Positions 57,969 through 64,000 of a stretch of 64,000 bases of DNA are shown piece after piece (the stretch's first letter is position 1; each line of letters opens with the position of its first letter). The stretch lies in contig NZ_JAOOPY010000001.1 in the NCBI RefSeq assembly GCF_025486315.1, positions 523,211 to 587,210 on the forward strand. Reading direction: 5' to 3'. The notes beneath the pieces were generated by a model. That model had not been told where the DNA came from and made no database searches. It worked only from the letters and a program-made list of their open reading frames with translations. The DNA comes from Variovorax sp. N23. Its GTDB lineage: Bacteria; Pseudomonadota; Gammaproteobacteria; Burkholderiales; Burkholderiaceae_C. A program made the translations under genes and the position numbers.

Positions 57969-58709
57969 GTGGATCGAATGCTGTATGTCGCGATGAGCGG
58001 CGCCAAGCAGGCCATGGAACAACAGGCCTCGGTCGCCAACAACATGGCGAATGTCTCGACCCCGGGTTTCCGGGCGCAGGTCAACGCCTTTCGCGCGGTG
58101 CCGGTGGTCGGCGAGGAAGCGCAGACGCGTTCCTTCGTCGTCGCCACCACGCCCGGCGCCGACTTCAGCACCGGCCCGATCACCGAGACCGGCCGCGAAC
58201 TCGACGTGGCGGTCAAGGGCGACGGCTGGCTGGTGGTGCAGACCGCCACCGGCGAGGCCTACACCCGCGTGGGCAACCTGCAGGTGGCGGCCGACGGCCA
58301 GCTCACGACCATGGGCGGCCGCCCGGTCGTCGGCGAGAACGGCGCGCTGGTCATCCCGCCCGGCGCAACCGCCACCGTGGGCAGCACCGGCCTGATCGCG
58401 GCGCGCGGTGCCGGTGACCCGGCCGTGGGCGTGGCCGAGGTCGGCCGTCTCAAGCTGGTGAACCCGCCGTCCACCGACCTCGTGCGCGGCGACGACGGCC
58501 TGTTCCGCATGCGCGAGGGCCTGCAACCCGCGGCGGCCGACCCGGCCGTCACCGTGATGAGCGGCGTGTTCGAGGGCAGCAACGTGAATCCGGTCGAGGC
58601 CATGGTGGCCATGATCGCCAACTCCCGCAGCTTCGAGATGCAGATGAAGTCCATCACCACCGCCGACACCAACGCGCAATCCGCCAACAAGTTGCTGGCC
58701 TACGGCTAA
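57969..58709 (+). CDS. flgF: Flagellar proximal rod protein FlgF
   Basis: 246 residues with a GTG start (MDRMLYVAMSGAKQAMEQQASVANNMANVSTPGF) after a TCAGGAGC site. The conserved ELDVAVKGDGWLVVQTATGEAYTRVGNL and the C-terminal NPVEAMVAMIANSRSFEMQMK define FlgF. It joins FlgB and FlgC in the proximal rod. It lies 43 bases after flgE. Confidence 0.95.
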   Translation: MDRMLYVAMSGAKQAMEQQASVANNMANVSTPGFRAQVNAFRAVPVVGEEAQTRSFVVATTPGADFSTGPITETGRELDVAVKGDGWLVVQTATGEAYTRVGNLQVAADGQLTTMGGRPVVGENGALVIPPGATATVGSTGLIAARGAGDPAVGVAEVGRLKLVNPPSTDLVRGDDGLFRMREGLQPAAADPAVTVMSGVFEGSNVNPVEAMVAMIANSRSFEMQMKSITTADTNAQSANKLLAYG

Positions 58710-58754
58710 GCGGCCGAGCCCCGCGCCCGACGCCGTTCCACAGGAGTATTTCCC

Positions 58755-59537
58755 ATGATCCGTTCCCTCTATATCGCCAAGACCGGCCTCGATGCGCAGC
58801 AGACGCAGCTGGACGTCGTCTCCAACAACCTGGCCAACGTCGGCACCACCGGCTTCAAGCGCAGCCGCGCCGTGTTCGAGGACCTGATGTACCAGAACAT
58901 GCGCCAGGTCGGCGGCCAGACCTCCGACCAGACGCGCCTGCCCTCGGGCCTGCAACTGGGCACCGGCGTGCGCGTGGTCGCCACCGAGCGCCTGCACTCG
59001 CAGGGCAACCTCACCAAGACCGACAACCCGAAGGACGTGGCCATCAACGGCGGCGGCTTCTTCCAGGTGCTGATGCCCGACGGCACCACCTCCTACACCC
59101 GCGACGGCTCGTTCCAGAGCAATGCCGAAGGCCAGCTCGTGACCGCGAGCGGCTTCCAGGTGCAGCCGCAGATCACGATCCCGGCGAACGCCACCAGCAT
59201 GACCATTGCCCGCGACGGCACGGTGACGGTGTCGCAGGCCGGCAGCACGGCCTCGGTGCAGGTCGGTCAGCTGCAGCTCGCGACGTTCCTCAACCCGACC
59301 GGCCTGCAGAGCATGGGCGAGAACCTCTACACCGAGACCGATGCATCGGGCGCACCCAATGCGGTCACGCCCGGCGTCGAAGGTGCCGGCACCCTGACGC
59401 AGGGCTACGTCGAGGCCTCGAACGTCAACGTGGTTGAGGAGCTGGTGAACATGATCACCACGCAGCGCGCCTACGAGATCAACAGCAAGGCCGTGCAGAC
59501 CTCGGACCAGATGCTGGCCAAGCTCGCCCAGCTGTGA
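58755..59537 (+). CDS. flgG: Flagellar distal rod protein FlgG
   Basis: 260 residues, the typical length, starting [39 protein letters not shown] with CAGGAGTA upstream. [30 protein letters not shown] and [28 protein letters not shown] are diagnostic. FlgG builds the distal rod that passes through the P and L rings. Its TGA overlaps the flgH start (TGATG). Confidence 0.96.
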   Translation: MIRSLYIAKTGLDAQQTQLDVVSNNLANVGTTGFKRSRAVFEDLMYQNMRQVGGQTSDQTRLPSGLQLGTGVRVVATERLHSQGNLTKTDNPKDVAINGGGFFQVLMPDGTTSYTRDGSFQSNAEGQLVTASGFQVQPQITIPANATSMTIARDGTVTVSQAGSTASVQVGQLQLATFLNPTGLQSMGENLYTETDASGAPNAVTPGVEGAGTLTQGYVEASNVNVVEELVNMITTQRAYEINSKAVQTSDQMLAKLAQL

Positions 59538-60259
59538 TGACCATGCGCAGTTCCGCTTTTTCCGCATGCCGCAGTGCTGCGCCCGCGGCGCGCACGCTGG
59601 TGCTGCTCGCGGCCGTGGTGGCGGCGGGCTGTGCCCAGATCCCGCGCGAGCCGCTGGTGCACCAGCCGATGACGGCACGCGCGGAAACCTACGCCGCCTC
59701 GCCGACGCGGCGGCCCACCGGCGCGATCTTCCGCGAAGGCCCCGGCGCCAACGCCCTGTTCGAGGACCGTCGGCCGCGCAACGTCGGCGACATCCTGACC
59801 GTCGTGATCAGCGAGAAGGTCAACGCCAGCAAGACCTCCGGCGCCAACGCCAGCCGCAACGGCAGCACCACCGGCACCTTCGCCGGCGGCATCCCCAAGC
59901 TGCTCGGCTCGCTGCTCGATGGCCAGGACACCAAGCTGTCCGGCGACAACGTGCTGAAGGCGACCGGTGGTGCCAACGCCAACAACACCTTCAACGGCGT
60001 GATCACGGTGACCGTGACCGACGTGATGTCCAACGGCAACCTGCTGGTCAGCGGCGAAAAGCAGATGGGCATCAACCAGGGCACCGAGTTCATCCGGTTC
60101 TCCGGCGTGGTCAACCCGCGCACCGTCTCCGGCAGCAACACCGTCTCGTCGACGCTGGTGGCCGACGCGCGCATCGAATACACGGCCAAGGGCTTCATCG
60201 ACGAAGCGCAGACCATGGGCTGGATGCAGCGCTTCTTCCTCAATGTGATGCCTTTCTGA
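59537..60259 (+). CDS. flgH: Flagellar L-ring lipoprotein FlgH
   Basis: 240 residues from the ATG at 59537 ([16 protein letters not shown]); a GTG one codon earlier and an ATG two codons later are also open. The lipobox VAAGCAQ anchors it in the outer membrane. [42 protein letters not shown] and [25 protein letters not shown] are diagnostic. It is coupled to flgG and flgI by TGATG overlaps. Confidence 0.94.
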   Translation: MTMRSSAFSACRSAAPAARTLVLLAAVVAAGCAQIPREPLVHQPMTARAETYAASPTRRPTGAIFREGPGANALFEDRRPRNVGDILTVVISEKVNASKTSGANASRNGSTTGTFAGGIPKLLGSLLDGQDTKLSGDNVLKATGGANANNTFNGVITVTVTDVMSNGNLLVSGEKQMGINQGTEFIRFSGVVNPRTVSGSNTVSSTLVADARIEYTAKGFIDEAQTMGWMQRFFLNVMPF

Positions 60260-61407
60260 TGGCACTGCTTCAGAACCGAAAGAAACCTGCCATGCCTCTC
60301 CCGCGCACCCTGCGTTCAATTCTCGGTCTCGCGGCGCTGTGTGCGGCGGTGTCGGCTGCCCCTGCCCATGCCGAACGGCTGAAGGAGCTCGCGAGCATCC
60401 AGGGCGTGCGCGACAACCAGCTGATCGGTTACGGCCTGATGGTCGGCCTGGACGGCACGGGCGACCAGACGACGCAGACGCCGTTCACGGTGCAGAGTCT
60501 GAACAACATGCTGCAGCAACTGGGCATCACGATCCCGGAAGGCAAGAACATGCAGCTGAAGAACGTGGCGGCGGTGATGGTCACGGCCACGCTGCCGGCC
60601 TTCGCGCGGCCCGGCCAGAACATCGACGTGACCGTGTCGTCGATGGGCAATGCCAAGAGTCTGCGTGGCGGCACGCTGCTGCTGACGCCGCTCAAGGGCG
60701 TCGATGGCCAGACCTATGCGCTGGCGCAGGGCAACATGGTCGTTGGTGGCGCCGGTGCGTCGGCCAATGGCAGCAAGGTGCAGATCAACCAGCTCGGCTC
60801 CGGCCGCATTCCGGCCGGGGGCCTGGTCGAGCGTGGCGTCGAGGCGCCGCTCGGCGGCGACAGCACGCTGTCGGTCGAACTCAACCGTTCCGACTTCGGC
60901 ACGGCCAAGGCCGCGGCCGATGCCATCAACCGCGAGTTCGGCGCCGGGACGGCCGATGCGCAGGACGCGCGCGTGATCGTGGTGCGTGCGCCGATGCCCG
61001 AGGCGCGCGTCGGTTTCCTCGCGCGGCTCGAAGCCATCGATGTCACGCCATCGCAGGCCACGGCCCGCGTGGTGGTGAACGCCCGCACCGGCTCCGTGGT
61101 GATGAACCAGAACGTTCGGGTGCAAGACTGCGCCGTGGCGCACGGCAACCTGTCGGTCGTGATCAACACCGAGCCGGTGGTGAGCCAGCCGGGCGCCTTC
61201 TCGGGCGGCCAGACGGTGGCGGCGCAGACATCACAGATTTCGGTCAACCAGGGCGGCGGCGCGCTGCAGATGGTCAAGGGCGGTGCGTCGCTGGCCGACG
61301 TGGTCAAGGGCCTGAACAGCCTGGGCGCGAACCCGCAGGACCTGGTGTCGATCCTCCAGGCCATGAAGTCCGCCGGCGCCCTGCGCGCCGAGCTCGAGAT
61401 CATCTGA
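60259..61407 (+). CDS. flgI: Flagellar P-ring protein FlgI
   Basis: 382 residues if it begins at the ATG overlapping the flgH stop; a start at 60292 ([16 protein letters not shown]) would give 371 and a cleaner signal peptide. Mature sequence begins [33 protein letters not shown], the FlgI hallmark. [20 protein letters not shown] and [30 protein letters not shown] confirm it. FlgI assembles the periplasmic P ring with the help of FlgA. Confidence 0.95.
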   Translation: MALLQNRKKPAMPLPRTLRSILGLAALCAAVSAAPAHAERLKELASIQGVRDNQLIGYGLMVGLDGTGDQTTQTPFTVQSLNNMLQQLGITIPEGKNMQLKNVAAVMVTATLPAFARPGQNIDVTVSSMGNAKSLRGGTLLLTPLKGVDGQTYALAQGNMVVGGAGASANGSKVQINQLGSGRIPAGGLVERGVEAPLGGDSTLSVELNRSDFGTAKAAADAINREFGAGTADAQDARVIVVRAPMPEARVGFLARLEAIDVTPSQATARVVVNARTGSVVMNQNVRVQDCAVAHGNLSVVINTEPVVSQPGAFSGGQTVAAQTSQISVNQGGGALQMVKGGASLADVVKGLNSLGANPQDLVSILQAMKSAGALRAELEII

Positions 61408-61416
61408 GGACGCGGC

Positions 61417-62406
61417 ATGACCGTCACGGCATCCAATACCTGGAGCGGCGGCGATGTCGCCCGCAACGGCGCGCTGGACCAGCGCTTCGCGCTCGACGTT
61501 CAGGGCGTCAGCGACCTACGCCGTACCGTACGCAGCTCGCCGGAAGAGGGCCTCAAGCAGGTCTCGCGGCAGTTCGAGGCGATGTTCATGAACATGGTGC
61601 TCAAGAGCATGCGCGAGGCCTCGCCCTCGAGCGGCCTGATCGACGGGCAGAACGAGAAGGTCTACCGCTCGATGCTGGATCAGCAGCTGTCGCAGAACCT
61701 GTCCGGCCGCGGACTCGGGCTGGCTGAAGCCATGCTGACGCAGCTCCAGCGCGCGGGCGGCAACGCCGAAGGCGATGCCACCGGTAGTGCATCGAAGGGC
61801 TTCGCCCTCGACCGCCTGGTGTCGTTCCCGCTGAAGGAAAACGCGGGCATCCCGCTCGGCTCGTCACCCGGGCCACGTGCCGGTGGTGCCGACCTGAACC
61901 TCTACCGCGTCAACGGCGACCGTGGCGGTTCCGGTGGCGACAACCCGTCGCTGCAAGGGAAGGTCGATGACTTCGTCGCGCGCATGGGCAGCTCAGCCCA
62001 ATCTGCCAGCGCGGCGAGCGGCGTTCCCGCACCGTTGATCCTGGCGCAGGCCGCGCTCGAGTCGGGCTGGGGCAAGCGAGAGATCCGCGGCGACGACGGC
62101 ACCCAGAGCTTCAACCTGTTCGGCATCAAGGCCGACCGCAGCTGGAAAGGGCCGGTCGTCGAGACCATGACCACCGAGTACGTGGACGGCGAGCCGCAGA
62201 AGGTGCGTGCCAAGTTCCGTGCCTACGGCTCCTACGACGAGGCCTTTGCCGACTACGCCAAGTTCATGACGCGCAACCCGCGCTACGCCGACGTGCTGAG
62301 CACCGACGACCCGGCCGCGGCGGCCCATGGACTGCAGCGCGCCGGCTACGCCACCGACCCCGACTACGGCCACAAGCTGGTTCGCATCATGCAGAAGTTC
62401 GGCTGA
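61417..62406 (+). CDS. flgJ: Flagellar rod assembly protein / peptidoglycan hydrolase FlgJ
   Basis: 329 residues with both FlgJ domains. The N-terminal rod-cap domain (about 40-110) has [26 protein letters not shown]. The C-terminal glucosaminidase domain (about 180-325) has the catalytic Glu in [16 protein letters not shown] and the Tyr-containing [18 protein letters not shown]. It makes the hole in peptidoglycan for the rod. It ends the flgB-J run. flgK and flgL do not follow; the next gene is cheW. Confidence 0.95.
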   Translation: MTVTASNTWSGGDVARNGALDQRFALDVQGVSDLRRTVRSSPEEGLKQVSRQFEAMFMNMVLKSMREASPSSGLIDGQNEKVYRSMLDQQLSQNLSGRGLGLAEAMLTQLQRAGGNAEGDATGSASKGFALDRLVSFPLKENAGIPLGSSPGPRAGGADLNLYRVNGDRGGSGGDNPSLQGKVDDFVARMGSSAQSASAASGVPAPLILAQAALESGWGKREIRGDDGTQSFNLFGIKADRSWKGPVVETMTTEYVDGEPQKVRAKFRAYGSYDEAFADYAKFMTRNPRYADVLSTDDPAAAAHGLQRAGYATDPDYGHKLVRIMQKFG

Positions 62407-62473
62407 ACGCCCGGCGCTGCCGACCTGGTACCTCTCCCTGAATCCCCCGCGCACAGACCACCGAAAGACACCC

Positions 62474-62977
62474 ATGGCAGAAGTACTCCACCGGCCGAAC
62501 CAGGCGATCGCCATCCCCGCCGATGGGCGGCTCGAAGTCGTGACCTTCACGCTCGGCCTAGAGGAATACGGCATCGACATCCAGCGCGTGCAGGAACTGC
62601 GCGGCTACGACACCGTGACCTGCATCGCCAACGCGCCGGCCCACATCAAGGGCGTCGTGAACCTGCGCGGGATCATCGTGCCGATCATCGACATGCGCAT
62701 CAGGTTCAACCTGGGCGAGCCGCGCTACGACGAGTTCACCGTGGTGATCGTGCTGAACATCGGCGGCCGCGTGGTGGGCATGGTGGTCGACAGCGTGTCG
62801 GACGTGATCACGCTGAGCGCCGATCAGATCAAGCCGGCGCCGGAGATGGGCTCGGCGATGGACACCGACTACCTGATCGGCCTGGGCACGCTGGACGAGC
62901 GGATGCTGATCCTGGTGGACATCGACCGCCTCATGTCCGGCGAGGAGCTGGGCCTCATCGAGAAGCTGGCCGCCTGA
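62474..62977 (+). CDS. cheW: Chemotaxis coupling protein CheW
   Basis: 167 residues from [18 protein letters not shown]. The two-lobed CheW fold is clear: [51 protein letters not shown] and [25 protein letters not shown]. It links receptors to the CheA kinase. It lies 67 bases after flgJ and 34 bases before a receptor gene, and is probably co-transcribed with both. cheA is not visible in the window. Confidence 0.95.
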   Translation: MAEVLHRPNQAIAIPADGRLEVVTFTLGLEEYGIDIQRVQELRGYDTVTCIANAPAHIKGVVNLRGIIVPIIDMRIRFNLGEPRYDEFTVVIVLNIGGRVVGMVVDSVSDVITLSADQIKPAPEMGSAMDTDYLIGLGTLDERMLILVDIDRLMSGEELGLIEKLAA

Positions 62978-63011
62978 GCCGTGCCCGACCGAACCATAGA
63001 ACGAGAGACAT

Positions 63012-64000
63012 ATGAAAAACTGGAAGATCGGAACGCGCCTGGGCACTGGCTTCGCGCTGGTGCTGGCGCTGGCGGCGGTGATCGCGGCCATCGGCGTGAT
63101 GGGCCTGCAACGTGTGGGCGACGGCACGGAACGGATGGCGCAGCGTTCGCTGGCCAAGGAACGCCTGGCCGCCACCTGGCTGCAGGCGACCAGCAACAAC
63201 AGCGTGCGGACCTTCGCCCTGGTCAAGAGCAACGACGCCGCGGTGCAGGCCTACCTGCAGGAGAACATCGGCCGGACCAGCAAGCTGATCTCCGAGACGC
63301 AGAAGAAGCTCGAGGCCATGCTCGAAACGCCGGAAGAAGAGGCGCTGAGCGCCGACATCAAGCGCCGGCGCACCGCGTACATCGATCTGCGCAACGCGAT
63401 CCTCAAGCTCAAGGCCGAAGGCAAGCAGGACGAGGCCGGCCAGATCACCGACAGCCGCCTGGTGCCCATGCTGTCGGGCTAAGACGGCAGCATCCAGGCC
63501 ATGCTGGCGCACCAGCAAAGCGAGATCGACCGCACCGCGGCCGGCATCGACGCGCTCTACCGCTCGGGCCGCATCGGCCTCATCAGTCTCACGCTCGCCG
63601 CGCTGGCCCTCGGGGGCGCGTTGGCCTGGTGGCTGACGCGCGGCATCACCCGGCCCCTGGGGCGTGCCCTGGGCGTTGCGCAGGCGGTGGCCGCCGGTGA
63701 CCTCACCCAGGAAGCGGACGTCGACTCGACCGACGAGGTCGGCCAGCTGCTGCAGGCCCTCAACGAGATGAACCGCAACCTGGCGAAGATCGTCGGCGAG
63801 GTTCGCCACGGCACCGACACCATGGCCACCGCCTCCAGCCAGATCGCCTCGGGCAACCAGGACCTGTCCTCGCGCACCGAGCAGCAGGCCAGCTCGCTGG
63901 AAGAGACGGCCGCCTCGATGGAGGAGCTGACCTCGACCGTCAAGCAGAACGCCGACAACGCGCGCCAGGCGAACCAGCTGGCCGCGTCCGCCTCCGAAGT
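63012..64000 (+). pseudogene. Methyl-accepting chemotaxis protein interrupted by an in-frame TAA; runs off window
   Basis: The reading frame starts MKNWKIGTRLGTGFALVLALAAV (TM1) and a periplasmic four-helix domain, then meets TAA at 63480-63482 after 156 codons. The same frame continues without any shift: DGSIQAMLAHQQSEIDR, TM2 (RIGLISLTLAALALGGALAWWL), HAMP and the start of the signalling helix ([30 protein letters not shown]). The TAA stands where a residue such as Tyr (TAC/TAT) would fit. An ATG at 63501 could allow reinitiation. The rest lies beyond base 64000. It could be a true null allele, a sequencing error or a readthrough site. Confidence 0.85.

Overview
The window is high-GC, densely packed chromosomal DNA. 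The ergothioneine genes, the flagellar gene order, the FNR-type boxes, the CTCGAGGGGG-type intergenic palindromes and the many LysR, GntR and ABC-transport genes fit a betaproteobacterium of the order Burkholderiales. Comamonadaceae, with a Variovorax-like genome, is the best guess; this is inferred from gene content, not from a search. I see no rRNA, tRNA, insertion sequence, prophage or CRISPR array. No stretch without a gene exceeds about 215 bases.

Left part (1-10.3 kb). A minus-strand operon runs from a GntR/FCD regulator through a polar amino-acid ABC importer (binding protein, two permeases, ATPase) to a LysR gene cut by the window edge. REP-like palindromes sit on both sides of the second permease gene. 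Two near-identical candidate operators lie before the regulator gene and before the binding-protein gene. Diverging from it is a PAS/GGDEF diguanylate cyclase, followed by an OsmC peroxidase, an acyl-CoA ligase, a tiny repeat protein and an aldo/keto reductase.

Middle part (10.3-30.8 kb). A type II NADH dehydrogenase gene faces a four-gene operon: egtB, egtD, a DUF427 gene and a 2-oxoglutarate/iron dioxygenase gene. This suggests ergothioneine synthesis with a possible extra tailoring step. Then come housekeeping and stress genes: UspA, pseudouridine synthase, MFS exporter, ferredoxin, VF530 protein, GNAT, DUF808, an M14-like peptidase, esterase, gshA, a lone receiver protein, SDR, class IV aminotransferase, CBS protein, an ODP-type metallo-beta-lactamase protein behind a near-ideal FNR class II promoter, the RbgA/YlqF GTPase and an aspartoacylase-like deacylase.

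30.9-41.5 kb. A tightly coupled Dpp/Opp-type peptide importer is fused into one operon with an N-formylglutamate amidohydrolase and an M20 amidohydrolase, which looks like an uptake-and-deacylate pathway. It is followed by a perfect FNR box, a methionine-rich lipoprotein and a copper-type P1B ATPase.

41.5-50.9 kb. LysR and MFS divergent pair, M23 peptidase, another MFS protein, RsuA-family pseudouridine synthase, monoacylglycerol-lipase-like hydrolase, a membrane-anchored Mrr-like nuclease, glnS and a Pro/Tyr-repeat exported protein.

51-64 kb. A chemotaxis and flagellar block. On the minus strand are flgA, flgM, flgN, an uncharacterised membrane protein and a chemoreceptor; a textbook sigma-28 promoter precedes flgM. 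On the plus strand flgBCDEFGHIJ are followed by cheW and a second chemoreceptor that carries an in-frame TAA and runs off the window end.
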